Positions 24,871 through 32,618 of a stretch of DNA of 32,618 nucleotides are shown in pieces. The notes under the pieces are model-generated. The model did not search any database. It had not been told where the DNA came from and was given only the letters and a program-made list of their open reading frames with translations. The stretch comes from an uncultured Lactobacillus sp. Its GTDB lineage: Bacteria; Bacillota; Bacilli; Lactobacillales; Lactobacillaceae. Position numbers and translations under genes: made by a program. The stretch spans positions 52,274 to 84,891 of the forward strand of contig NZ_CAJURR010000006.1 in the NCBI RefSeq assembly GCF_910589175.1. The letters run 5' to 3'. Every line of letters starts with the position of its first letter. The stretch's first letter is position 1.

Positions 24871-26280
24871 TTAGTCAAATTGTTTGAATACATCATTCAT
24901 ATTAATTAAAGCAGAATTGATATATTTTTCATTAGTAAATTCGCGAATACCAGAATAGCCCATTTCACGACCATATCCAGAAGCTTTGATTCCGCCAAAT
25001 GGAATAGCCTTGGAGGCCATAGTTGGTTGATTGATGGAGATTGCGCCAGCTTCTAGCTTAGAGGCAATGCGAGCAGCGACTTCAGGACTTTGCGTATAAA
25101 CTGATCCACCTAAGCTAAATTCAGTACCATTAGCTAATTCCAGCATTTTTTCTTCATCATTCCAAGAAAAGATCATCAAGACTGGACCAAAGATTTCTTC
25201 TTGGGAAATTGGATTATCTGGCGTTACATTAGTTAAGATTGTAACAGGAACCCAAGCACTGTCTTCTGGAACTTCTGGTCCAACAACGGTAGCGGTAGCA
25301 CCGTATTCAACAGCCTTTTTAATTTGAGCTTTTACTTTTTCTGCTGCTTTTTGGGAAGAAAGTGGACCATAAGTGGTTGCTGGGGTAAGTGGATCGCCTG
25401 CAACCAAAGTATCTGCAGCAACTTTAACACCAGCTAAGAAGTCATTATAAAGAGATTCATGGACAAACATTCGTTTATCTGCCAAGCAAACTTGACCAGA
25501 ATTAGTTAGCCGTCCCATAATAGCGCCTTGAACTGTGGTTTCCATATTAGCGTCAGGCATTACTACCATTGCATCGGATCCACCAAGTTCCATTACATTT
25601 TTCTTTAAAGCATGACTAGCCTTAGCAGCTACTTCGCGTCCTACATTAGTACTACCAGTGATAGTAACTCCGGAAAGACGATCATCTGCAAGGAGTCGGT
25701 CTGATTGTTCATAATTTACAAATAGATTTTGGTAAACACCATCAGGAACACCCGCATCTTTCATTACTTGTTCAAAAGCAAGTGCTGATTGAGGACAGTT
25801 AGAAGAAAGCTTCAAGACGACGACATTTCCTGCCATAAGTTGTGCTGCAGTTGGGCGAGTCATTTGGAAAAATGGTACATTCCAAGGCTCAATTTCATAG
25901 ATAATGCCAAGAGGTTGGTAAATTCCAACGGCATTTCCGGCCATCTCATCGCCAGTTTCAAGGAAATGAGGCTTAAGAAATTCTGCACCGTGATCAGCAT
26001 TGTAATCTAGGATATCGGCGCACATGTTATTTTCCATTAGGGCAACGGAAAGAATTTTTCCAGTTTCCTTAGTGTTGATTTCTGCTAATTCTTGGCTTCT
26101 TTCACGAATTAGGCCTGCGACTTTATGTAAAATTTTAGCTCTTTCTTCAAAACTTGAGTTTTTCCAAGATTTGAAGGCTTTTTGTGCCTTAACTACTTTT
26201 GCTTCTAACTCTTCATCAGTTAAAGTATCAAATTCTGCCATTACTTCGTTGTTGTATGGGTTGCGACTAATGTATGCCAT
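24871..26280 (-). CDS. gabD: NAD(P)-dependent aldehyde dehydrogenase, succinate-semialdehyde type
   Basis: A 469-residue enzyme that oxidises an aldehyde to its acid. Catalytic Cys265 lies in SGQVCLADKRMF and the base Glu231 in MELGGSDAMV. The cofactor site includes EPWNVPFFQ and TGSTNVGREV, and FGPVLMIFSW is present. The sequence is closest to the NAD-dependent succinate-semialdehyde dehydrogenase group (Sad/GabD-like), but no GABA transaminase or decarboxylase is nearby, so the true aldehyde is open. AGGAG precedes the ATG. It is the middle gene of a three-gene operon. Confidence 0.9.
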   Translation of the reverse strand: MAYISRNPYNNEVMAEFDTLTDEELEAKVVKAQKAFKSWKNSSFEERAKILHKVAGLIRERSQELAEINTKETGKILSVALMENNMCADILDYNADHGAEFLKPHFLETGDEMAGNAVGIYQPLGIIYEIEPWNVPFFQMTRPTAAQLMAGNVVVLKLSSNCPQSALAFEQVMKDAGVPDGVYQNLFVNYEQSDRLLADDRLSGVTITGSTNVGREVAAKASHALKKNVMELGGSDAMVVMPDANMETTVQGAIMGRLTNSGQVCLADKRMFVHESLYNDFLAGVKVAADTLVAGDPLTPATTYGPLSSQKAAEKVKAQIKKAVEYGATATVVGPEVPEDSAWVPVTILTNVTPDNPISQEEIFGPVLMIFSWNDEEKMLELANGTEFSLGGSVYTQSPEVAARIASKLEAGAISINQPTMASKAIPFGGIKASGYGREMGYSGIREFTNEKYINSALINMNDVFKQFD

Positions 26281-26321
26281 GATTAAAATTCTCCTATCTT
26301 AAATTGTTTTCTATTAAATTA

Positions 26322-27128
26322 CTATTTCTTTCTGCTTCCTTGTTCTTGCATCTTGTAGACATTATCTAGAAGCATCTTCTTAGGTAACATTGGTGCCATA
26401 GACATAAATGGCTTTTGAGCAGCAGTTAAGCCTGCAACAACATTAAGTTTGCCTTCAAGCATTCCTTCATAACCTGCTTTTGCTACACTGTCTGGCTTTA
26501 CAGCATTGGCAAATAATTGAGTTGAAGACAAGTCACCACGGCTGATAAATCCAGTTTGCATTGCACCTGGCATTAAGCAAGTTACGGTTACGCCAGTTCC
26601 TTGTACTTCACGCCATAACGCATCTGACCAACTCGTTACGTAAGCTTTAGTTGCGTAGTAAACAGCTTGAAGTGGTCCAGGCATAACTGCGGCAGTTGAA
26701 GAAACATTCAAGATTTTACCGTGACCACGCTTAATGAAGTCAGGTAAGAATAATTTCACTAAGCGAGTTGGCGTTTCAATGTTAACTGCGATCATTGACA
26801 TATCTTCTTCCATACTGCGCTTTGCAAATTCACCTTGTCCACCAAAACCAGCGTTGTTAATTAAGTAGTCAACTTTCCAGTTGTTAGTTTTGCAAGTATC
26901 GTAGATAGTTTGAGCGGCATCAGCTTTTGATAAGTCGATAGCAATGATATGTGCTGATACCTTGTATTTTTCTTGTACTTCTTTTTGTTGTGCCTTTAAT
27001 TTTTCTTCGCTACGACCAACTAAGATTAAGTCGCCACCTCGTGAAGCGTGAATGTTAACGAATTGAGTTCCAAGACCACCGTATGATCCAGTAATTAAAG
27101 CTGTTTTTCCTTCTTGAGTTAAAGTCAT
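26322..27128 (-). CDS. Short-chain dehydrogenase/reductase (SDR)
   Basis: A 268-residue classical SDR, a soluble NAD(P)H oxidoreductase of the DltE-like type. The cofactor motif is TGSYGGLGTQ near residue 14. NNAGFGG lies near 90, the catalytic Ser in LNVSSTAAV and the Tyr-x3-Lys in YYATK. VGRSEEK after beta-2 favours NADPH. Substrate unknown. It has GGAGG before its ATG and is first in the operon with the aldehyde dehydrogenase and AraC-type genes. It may interconvert an alcohol or ketone with the aldehyde oxidised by its neighbour. Confidence 0.9.
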   Translation of the reverse strand: MTLTQEGKTALITGSYGGLGTQFVNIHASRGGDLILVGRSEEKLKAQQKEVQEKYKVSAHIIAIDLSKADAAQTIYDTCKTNNWKVDYLINNAGFGGQGEFAKRSMEEDMSMIAVNIETPTRLVKLFLPDFIKRGHGKILNVSSTAAVMPGPLQAVYYATKAYVTSWSDALWREVQGTGVTVTCLMPGAMQTGFISRGDLSSTQLFANAVKPDSVAKAGYEGMLEGKLNVVAGLTAAQKPFMSMAPMLPKKMLLDNVYKMQEQGSRKK

Positions 27129-27174
27129 AATATGTGCCTCCTAAAAATTAATACTTAATTGATTTGTTGAATAT

Positions 27175-27203
27175 AGTATATCTGGGAAAAGGTTAATTCC
27201 GAA
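27175..27203 (-). promoter_or_regulatory. Promoter of the SDR operon
   Basis: On the minus strand TTCGGA (27198-27203), a 17-bp spacer and TATACT (27175-27180). The weak -35 lies inside a PurBox-like site. Confidence 0.5.
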
Positions 27204-27207
27204 CATC
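27195..27207 (+). promoter_or_regulatory. PurBox-like site over the SDR operon -35
   Basis: AATTCCGAACATC matches the PurR operator consensus AWWWCCGAACWWT at 12 of 13 positions. Confidence 0.6.
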
Positions 27208-27245
27208 ATAAGGTGACAATTAAATAGCAAAAGATGCCAATTTGA

Positions 27246-27282
27246 AATCAAAAAAACAAGTAGCCTTAAAAGCTACTTGTTT
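27246..27282 (-). terminator. Terminator of purine permease 2
   Basis: AAACAAGTAGC (27254-27264) pairs with GCTACTTGTTT (27272-27282) around a 7-nt loop, followed by a T-run on the minus strand. Confidence 0.88.
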
Positions 27283-27305
27283 TAATATATAGAAGACAAT
27301 CAATA

Positions 27306-28616
27306 CTATTTAATATTCAAAACAACGAAGTAAATAACAAAAATAAAGAATAGGATCCACATCATTGGCGTGATTTCTTTAAATCTCTTAGCTGCTAGCA
27401 TAGATACTGGGTAAATGATTAGTCCCCAGCCAAGACCATCTGAAATGGAGTAGGTAAGTGGCATACCAAGAGCAATTAAGAAACATGGAATTGCGATTTC
27501 AAGATCAGTCCAGTGAACGTGCGCCAAGTTTTCAGCCATTAATACTCCAACGATTATCAAAGCAGGAGCAGTTACTTGAGTAGTGAAGACACTCAAGATT
27601 GGACTAAAAATAGTAGAGATCAAGAAGAAAATACCAACCCAAACAGCGGTTAAACCGGTTCTACCACCAACTGCAATACCGGCACTTGATTCAACAAAGG
27701 CACCAACTGGTGAAGTACCAAGAACAGATCCTACTAACATACCGGATGAGTCAGCGGCTAAAGCTTCACCAGCACGTGGCATTTTGTTGTCTTTCATAAG
27801 GCCAGCTTGTTGAACAAGACCGATTAAGGTACCAGTAGTATCAAAGAAAGTGACTAGTAAAAATGTAAAGACGACAATCCACATTTGAACCGTATTGATA
27901 TCGCTAATATGAAATACAGCTTGTCCAAAAATTGGTGAAAGACTTGGAACTCCTGAGATAAAGGCTTTTGGCATTGGAATTTGACCAATTACAATACCGA
28001 AAATTGCTGCAACAATCATTCCAATAAAGATAGCACCAGGAACCTTGGCAATCATTAAGAAAATCGTTACTACTAAACCAAAGATTGTAATCCAAACAAG
28101 TGGATTATTTAAGGAACCAACGGTAACTAAAGTTGAATCACTCTTACTAATTAACTTACCACCTTGAAGACCAATGAAGGCAATAAATAAACCAATACCG
28201 GCAGAAATAGCGTATTTAATATCACTTGGAATAGCATCAATAATCATTTCACGTACTTTAAATACAGTTAGTAAAATGAAAAGAATAGAAGCAACAAAAA
28301 CAGCAGCTAAGGCAGTCTGCCATTTTACATGCATTCCTAAGCAGACTGTATAAGTAAAGAATGCATTCAGTCCTAAAGTTGGTGCAGAGGCAATAGGATA
28401 ATTGGCAATTACTCCCATTACAATACAAGTGAAAGCGGCAGATAAGGCAGTAGCGGTAAATAGCGCTCCCTTATTCATGCCACTTGCTCCTAAAACAGCT
28501 GGGTTAACAAAAAGGATGTAAGACATACTTACAAAAGTAGTTAATCCAGCTAAAAACTCAGTTTTAAATGAAGTATGGTTTTCATTTAAATGGAAAAATT
28601 TACCAATTGAATTCAT
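27306..28616 (-). CDS. AzgA/PbuG-type purine permease 2
   Basis: A 436-residue NCS2-type purine base importer. The core blocks are LTTFVSMSYILFVNP, ANYPIASAPTLGLNAFFTY, FFDTTGTLIGLVQQAG, ESSAGIAVGGRTGLTA and GMPLTYSISDGLGWG. It is a close paralogue of the permease at 29716-31026; long stretches are identical even in DNA. I chose the ATG at 28614-28616 because GGAGG lies 5 nt upstream, and the earlier ATG overlaps that site. A perfect PurBox lies 19 bp upstream of the start codon, so control by PurR is likely, unlike permease 1 with its riboswitch. Substrate could be adenine, guanine or hypoxanthine. Confidence 0.9.
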   Translation of the reverse strand: MNSIGKFFHLNENHTSFKTEFLAGLTTFVSMSYILFVNPAVLGASGMNKGALFTATALSAAFTCIVMGVIANYPIASAPTLGLNAFFTYTVCLGMHVKWQTALAAVFVASILFILLTVFKVREMIIDAIPSDIKYAISAGIGLFIAFIGLQGGKLISKSDSTLVTVGSLNNPLVWITIFGLVVTIFLMIAKVPGAIFIGMIVAAIFGIVIGQIPMPKAFISGVPSLSPIFGQAVFHISDINTVQMWIVVFTFLLVTFFDTTGTLIGLVQQAGLMKDNKMPRAGEALAADSSGMLVGSVLGTSPVGAFVESSAGIAVGGRTGLTAVWVGIFFLISTIFSPILSVFTTQVTAPALIIVGVLMAENLAHVHWTDLEIAIPCFLIALGMPLTYSISDGLGWGLIIYPVSMLAAKRFKEITPMMWILFFIFVIYFVVLNIK

Positions 28617-28635
28617 GTAGCCCTCCAAGAATGGT

Positions 28636-28648
28636 AATGTTCGGATTT
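28636..28648 (-). promoter_or_regulatory. PurBox upstream of permease 2
   Basis: On the minus strand AAATCCGAACATT matches AWWWCCGAACWWT at all 13 positions. It lies 19 bp upstream of the permease 2 start codon. Confidence 0.78.
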
Positions 28649-28820
28649 TAAAGGAAAATATAATTTTAAATGATTAATTTATGTATTTAGTCATTTAAAA
28701 GCGAATCTTCAACTAAAATTATATCTAAAATATTAACTGTTTCAAGAATAAAAACTATAATTATTCGAATAAATTATAAAAATAGAAAATAATAGGAGTA
28801 AAAATAAGAAAATTGTTTTA

Positions 28821-28833
28821 AAAGCCGAACAAT
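28821..28833 (+). promoter_or_regulatory. Second PurBox-like site between permease 2 and the MerR-type gene
   Basis: AAAGCCGAACAAT matches the PurBox consensus at 12 of 13. The 28617-28920 stretch holds no gene; besides the two PurBoxes and the MerR-type promoter I see only AT-rich sequence. Confidence 0.55.
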
Positions 28834-28869
28834 ATTTCCAAGGAAATAGAATATTTTATAATTTAAGAG

Positions 28870-28900
28870 TTGACCTTAACCTTACGTTAATTGATATCTT
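28870..28900 (+). promoter_or_regulatory. MerR-type promoter with 19-bp spacer and central dyad
   Basis: TTGACC (28870-28875) and TATCTT (28895-28900) are 19 bp apart. The spacer contains TTAAC-N5-GTTAA (28876-28890). A long spacer with a central dyad is the mark of promoters activated by MerR proteins through DNA twisting. The start site would fall next to the ribosome binding site, giving a very short leader. Confidence 0.55.
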
Positions 28901-28920
28901 AAAGCTAGGAGGTGAAAGTA

Positions 28921-29631
28921 ATGCCAGAGAGATATACCATCGGAGAAGCAGCTAAGAAATTACAAGTGAGTACACGGACTTTAAGGTTTTATGAGGAAAA
29001 AGATCTAGTGAGGCCCGCTTATATCAAAGAGAACGGCTATCGTTTTTACAGCGAAGAGCAAATCAGGCAAATTGAATTAATTATTTTTCTAAAAGAATTG
29101 GGATTTTCATTAAAGCAAATAAAAATGCTCATTCAAGATGAGCATGGGAGTCAATCACTTGAGTTATTGCTTAAAGAACAATATCAAGAGAATCAGAGGA
29201 AAATTGATGAGATAAGTAAAAAGCAAGCTAAAATAGAACACTTGCAAAAAATAAAGTTGTTGCCTGCTGTATTAACCAATTACTCTGGCATTACAGATAT
29301 TATGAGAAAAGAAAATAGACTTTCAGCTTTAAGACGAAAAATGTTATTTTGGTGTATTCTGCTAATATTAGGTGAATTGATAGGAATTAGTCTCCTATAT
29401 GCTTTTAAGCTGCAGCTGAGTGTTGCGGTGATAGGGATAGCCACAATAGGAGCAGGTGCCCTATCTAAGTACTACTACGATAATGTTGAATATGTTTGTC
29501 CTAATTGCGGAGATGTATTTATACCATCATTTCTGGCATTTAATTTAGCCCCGCATACGCCTAAGTTTAGAAAATTGACTTGTCCAAAACGCGGTAAAAA
29601 ATCTTATTGTTTGGAAATCAGTAGAGAGTAA
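28921..29631 (+). CDS. MerR-family regulator with membrane helices and a degenerate zinc ribbon
   Basis: A 236-residue protein. Residues 4-70 form the MerR DNA-binding domain (YTIGEAAKKLQVSTRTLRFYEE, NGYRFYSEEQI, LGFSLKQIKML). A coiled coil (about 85-115) follows, then two hydrophobic helices (about 141-162 and 166-186), then a zinc-ribbon-like tail, VCPNCGDVF. The second knuckle, expected as CPxC, reads CPKRG: a CGC Arg codon stands where TGC would restore Cys. I use the ATG at 28921, since AGGAGG (28907-28912) lies 8 nt upstream and an earlier GTG overlaps it. Effector unknown. It is probably autoregulated. Confidence 0.85.
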   Translation: MPERYTIGEAAKKLQVSTRTLRFYEEKDLVRPAYIKENGYRFYSEEQIRQIELIIFLKELGFSLKQIKMLIQDEHGSQSLELLLKEQYQENQRKIDEISKKQAKIEHLQKIKLLPAVLTNYSGITDIMRKENRLSALRRKMLFWCILLILGELIGISLLYAFKLQLSVAVIGIATIGAGALSKYYYDNVEYVCPNCGDVFIPSFLAFNLAPHTPKFRKLTCPKRGKKSYCLEISRE

Positions 29632-29672
29632 AACAATATTTAAAATTGACAGAAAAATTTTTGATTAACCAA

Positions 29673-29702
29673 AAAAGCCCGTGCATCAGCACGAGCTTTT
29701 CT
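29673..29702. terminator. Bidirectional terminator between the MerR-type gene and permease 3
   Basis: AAAAGC-c-CGTGC (29673-29684 region) pairs with GCACG-a-GCTTTT around ATCA, with T-runs on both strands. Confidence 0.85.
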
Positions 29703-29715
29703 CTTGAGTTTCAAT

Positions 29716-31026
29716 CTATTTAAAATTCAATACCCATAAGAAGATAATAAATACTACAAACAGTACCCACATCATTGGGCTAACTTCTTTACCACGCTTT
29801 GCAGAAACCATACAAATTGGGTAGGTAATCATCCCTAATGCTAAACCATCAGAAATTGAGTAAGTAAGAGGCATACCAAGTAAGATTAAAAATGCAGGTA
29901 CAGCGATTTCTAACTTGTTCCAGTGAATATGTGCAGTATTTTGTGCCATCAAAACTCCGACAATAATCAACGCAGGAGCAGTTACTTGTGTAGTGAAGAC
30001 ACCAAGTAGTGGACTAAAAATCATTGAGATCAAGAAGAAAATGGCTACAAAGACAGCAGTTAAACCAGAGCGACCACCAACAGCAATACCAGCACTTGAT
30101 TCAACAAAGGCACCAACTGGTGAAGTACCGAAGATTGAACCAAACATCATAGCAGTTGAGTCAGCAGCTAGTGCTTTACCAACACGTGGCATTTTATTAT
30201 TTTTCATAAAGCCAGCCTGTTGAGCAAGACCAATTAAAGTACCAGCAGTATCAAAGAAGGTAACAAGTAAGAATGTTAAAACAACAACCCACATCTGTAG
30301 AGAGTTAATGTCTTTAACATGGAAAATTGCTTGTCCAAAAGTTGGAGCTAAGCTTGGTGCTAAAGAGATAAATTTATGTGGAACAGCAATTTGACCAGTA
30401 CAAATTCCAAAGATTGATGCGGCAATCATTCCAATAAAAATAGCACCTGGAACGCCTAAGATCATCAAGATTACTGTAACAATTAAACCAAAAATGGTAA
30501 TCCAAACGAGGGGATTGTGAAGAGATCCTAAACCAACTAAAGTTGATTTATTAGCAACGATTAAGCCACCATTTTGTAATCCAAGAAAGGCGATAAATAA
30601 ACCGATACCAGAAGAAATGGCAAATTTTAAGTCTGAAGGAATTGAATCAATAATCTTTTCTCTTAACTTAAATAAGGTAATTAAAATAAAGATAATTGAT
30701 GCAACAAAAACACTAGCTAAAGCAGTTTCCCATGATACTTTCATGCCAATACATACGGTGTAAGCAAAGAAGGCGTTAATACCTAAGGCAGGAGCTTCAC
30801 CAATTGGGTAGTTAGCAACAATTCCCATGATTGCTGTACCAAGAGCAGCAGCTAAAGCAGTAGCGGTAAAGACAGCCCCGGTATTCATTCCACTAGCGCC
30901 AAGCACGCTAGGGTTAACGAAAAGAATGTATGACATACTAATAAAAGTAGTTAACCCAGCAATAAATTCAGTTCTTACATTAGTTCCTAACTTTTCTAAA
31001 TGAAAGTAGTTTTTTATAAAATTCAT
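29716..31026 (-). CDS. AzgA/PbuG-type purine permease 3
   Basis: A 436-residue NCS2-type purine importer and close paralogue of permease 2. Family blocks are LTTFISMSYILFVNP, ANYPIGEAPALGINAFFAY, FFDTAGTLIGLAQQAG, ESSAGIAVGGRSGLTA and GMPLTYSISDGLALG. The extra Glu in GEAPALG is a difference from both paralogues, which have Leu or Ser there. GGAGG lies 5 nt before the ATG. A PurBox with one mismatch lies upstream. Presence of three such permeases suggests reliance on scavenged purines, in line with small-genome lactobacilli. Which base each carries cannot be read from the sequence. Confidence 0.9.
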   Translation of the reverse strand: MNFIKNYFHLEKLGTNVRTEFIAGLTTFISMSYILFVNPSVLGASGMNTGAVFTATALAAALGTAIMGIVANYPIGEAPALGINAFFAYTVCIGMKVSWETALASVFVASIIFILITLFKLREKIIDSIPSDLKFAISSGIGLFIAFLGLQNGGLIVANKSTLVGLGSLHNPLVWITIFGLIVTVILMILGVPGAIFIGMIAASIFGICTGQIAVPHKFISLAPSLAPTFGQAIFHVKDINSLQMWVVVLTFLLVTFFDTAGTLIGLAQQAGFMKNNKMPRVGKALAADSTAMMFGSIFGTSPVGAFVESSAGIAVGGRSGLTAVFVAIFFLISMIFSPLLGVFTTQVTAPALIIVGVLMAQNTAHIHWNKLEIAVPAFLILLGMPLTYSISDGLALGMITYPICMVSAKRGKEVSPMMWVLFVVFIIFLWVLNFK

Positions 31027-31042
31027 TTTGTCCTCCAGACAT

Positions 31043-31055
31043 AATGTTCGTTTTT
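31043..31055 (-). promoter_or_regulatory. PurBox upstream of permease 3
   Basis: On the minus strand AAAAACGAACATT matches AWWWCCGAACWWT at 12 of 13 (C to A at position 5), 16 bp upstream of the start codon, similar to the placement before permease 2. Confidence 0.65.
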
Positions 31056-31268
31056 AAGCTTTAAATAAGCAACTTTTATAGTGTAGCATTCCCATAAATA
31101 AATGTAAACGCGAATTTTACCGATAAAAGGTTGTAAAAATTTTCTGAAAGTAAATCTTATAAGAGATAGTGAATTATTTCATAAGAGCTTTTGCTTACTC
31201 CGATAATAAAATAGTTTTAAAATTAAGGTGTAAGAAAACATTCGTTATAAAATTTGGAGGAATGTACG

Positions 31269-32507
31269 ATGACAACTTACTATAAGGGCTTCCCACAAAG
31301 TACAAGAGAAGAAAAGTTACATATGGTCAACTTGGATGAACTGGAAAATGAGGCAAAATATGTGATGCCAGAAGCAGCTTATTACTATGTAGCTAGTGGT
31401 GCTGAAAATGAATGGACGTGGCGTAACAATACTCATGCCTTTAACCATTTTCAAATAGTTCCTCGAGCTTTGACTGGAATGCAAGACCCTGAACTTAATA
31501 CTGAGTTTTTAGGGATGAAGTTAAAGACACCTGTCATGATTTGTCCAATTGCATGCCATGGTATTGCAAACGCCGAAGCAGAAATTGATACGGCAAAAGG
31601 CGCAAAAGCTGCTGGAGCCTTATTTGGGATGAGTACTTATGCAAACAAGAGTGTGCAAGAAGTGCAAAGTGCAGTAGGAGATTCACCAAGATTTATGCAA
31701 CTATACTTAAGCAAAAACTGGGACTTCAATAAGATGGTAATTGAAGAATCAGTTAAAGCGGGTTTTACGGGATTTTTCCTAACAGTAGATGCTTTAGCTA
31801 GTGGCTATCGTGAAGCCAACTTACGAACTAACTTTACTTATCCGGTACCTTTGGCTTTCTTTAATGAATGGAATGGTGGAAAAGGTGAAGGCCAAAGCGT
31901 TGCTCAAATGTACGCTTCATCTGCTCAAAATATTGGACCAGATGATATTCGCAAAATAAAGGAAATTGCTGATGTTCCCGTAATTGTTAAGGGAATTGAA
32001 TGTGCTGAAGATGCTATGCTCGCCATTGGTGCTGGAGCAGATGGGATCGTAGTTTCTAACCATGGAGGACGTGAAGTAGATAGTGCTCCTGCAACGATTG
32101 ATGTTTTACCTGAAATAGCTAAGGCAGTAAAAAGCTGTGATCATCGTGTTCCGATTATTCTTGATGGCGGCGTTCGTCGGGGCTCTCATGTCTTTAAAGC
32201 ATTGGCATTAGGTGCAGACTTAGTCGGTATTGGCCGTCCATTCTTATATGGCTTAGCATTAGGCGGTACACAAGGGGTTCAATCAGTTATTGAGCAATTA
32301 AATAATGAATTATTGATTGATATGCAATTGACCGGCTGTAAGACAATTGAAGATATTAAAAAAGCTAAGATTGATCATATTAATTACAGTGCTGATTGGG
32401 GCATTTCTTCAACTAGTAGAAGTGTGATGAAACCATATCCTGTTACTAAGGAAAATCAGTTAACAGGTGAAGCAGCTGATGCTGTCAGTGGTGCATCCAG
32501 ACATTGA
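31269..32507 (+). CDS. FMN-dependent alpha-hydroxy-acid oxidase (L-lactate oxidase type)
   Basis: A 412-residue TIM-barrel flavoenzyme that would oxidise L-lactate to pyruvate with O2, giving H2O2. Family signs are YYVASGAENEWTWRNN at the N-terminus, PVMICPIACHGIAN, the FMN-site Lys in VPVIVKGIECAEDA, the catalytic His/Arg in SNHGGREVDSAPAT and the phosphate site DGGVRRGSHVFKALALGAD with GIGRPFLYG. The C-terminal tail after about residue 370 is longer than usual and unlike typical lactate oxidases. GGAGG lies 8 nt before the ATG at 31269; a TTG five codons earlier overlaps it. It is divergent from permease 3 and ends with its own terminator. Glycolate or another hydroxy acid could be the substrate. 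Confidence 0.9.
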   Translation: MTTYYKGFPQSTREEKLHMVNLDELENEAKYVMPEAAYYYVASGAENEWTWRNNTHAFNHFQIVPRALTGMQDPELNTEFLGMKLKTPVMICPIACHGIANAEAEIDTAKGAKAAGALFGMSTYANKSVQEVQSAVGDSPRFMQLYLSKNWDFNKMVIEESVKAGFTGFFLTVDALASGYREANLRTNFTYPVPLAFFNEWNGGKGEGQSVAQMYASSAQNIGPDDIRKIKEIADVPVIVKGIECAEDAMLAIGAGADGIVVSNHGGREVDSAPATIDVLPEIAKAVKSCDHRVPIILDGGVRRGSHVFKALALGADLVGIGRPFLYGLALGGTQGVQSVIEQLNNELLIDMQLTGCKTIEDIKKAKIDHINYSADWGISSTSRSVMKPYPVTKENQLTGEAADAVSGASRH

Positions 32508-32530
32508 TTGTTAATTATTAATAAATCTAA

Positions 32531-32561
32531 AAAACTGCGATCCATATTGGACCGCAGTTTT
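32531..32561 (+). terminator. Terminator of the lactate-oxidase-type gene
   Basis: AAAACTGCG-a-TCC pairs with GGA-c-CGCAGTTTT (32531-32543 with 32549-32561) around ATATT, with a short T-run. The last 57 bases of the window beyond it (32562-32618) show no feature I can support. Confidence 0.8.
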
Positions 32562-32618
32562 GCTTTATGTGTGTCGGGCATGATATTACATCTAGTCCGT
32601 TGAAATACGGATCACGGG

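Noticed and set aside
31230..31250. PurBox-like ATTCGTTAT before the oxidase gene
   Set aside because: It matches the CGAAC core only partly, with about four mismatches to the consensus.
32562..32618. Possible end of a minus-strand gene or RNA at the right edge
   Set aside because: Short open frames exist on the minus strand but are too brief to judge, and no tRNA-like fold is complete before the window ends.

Overview
The window looks like chromosomal DNA of a host-associated Lactobacillus of the gasseri/johnsonii group. The reasons are low GC, strong GGAGG ribosome binding sites, a divergent lactocepin/PrtM pair, a YSIRK/LPQTG mucus-binding adhesin and a FMN lactate-oxidase-type enzyme. 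The species is inferred from gene content, not from a marker gene.

Layout. (1) 1-243: 3' end of a protein with Ala-Pro-Thr repeats and a Tyr/Ser-rich tail. (2) 417-8058: divergent foldase lipoprotein prtM and a 2152-residue LPKTG-anchored subtilisin-like proteinase prtP. (3) 8171-12331: a 1386-residue mucus-binding adhesin, convergent with prtP, with 453-bp tandem repeats. (4) 12560-15672: a copper operon, copY, two cupredoxin-like proteins and a Cu+ P1B-1 ATPase, behind two cop boxes. (5) 15684-19848: an Rgg regulator followed on the same strand by a possible 8-codon peptide gene, a lactococcin-972-family bacteriocin, its multi-pass membrane protein and its ABC ATPase. Two paralogous membrane proteins (20012-21136) run divergently from rgg. 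(6) 21219-22182: a deformylase homologue lacking the usual Gln, and a membrane-tethered HTH regulator. (7) 22291-31026: three AzgA/PbuG-type purine permeases. One lies behind a guanine-type riboswitch and two carry PurBox-like sites. Between them sit an SDR/aldehyde dehydrogenase/AraC operon and a MerR-type regulator. (8) 31269-32507: an FMN-dependent alpha-hydroxy-acid oxidase.

The most interesting signal is at 18916-18942. A perfect Shine-Dalgarno precedes an 8-codon ORF (MYPTIPNF) between rgg and the bacteriocin. This resembles the leaderless 8-residue SIP peptide that activates the Rgg protein RopB in Streptococcus pyogenes. I propose a leaderless-peptide/Rgg circuit controlling a Lcn972-type bacteriocin. 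Other points of note are cupredoxin genes coupled to a Cu-ATPase with no N-terminal metal-binding domain, a CopY with an altered Cys tail, a MerR protein whose zinc ribbon lost a Cys, and a PurBox over the -35 of an operon with no obvious purine role.

All calls come from reading the sequence. No database search was run.
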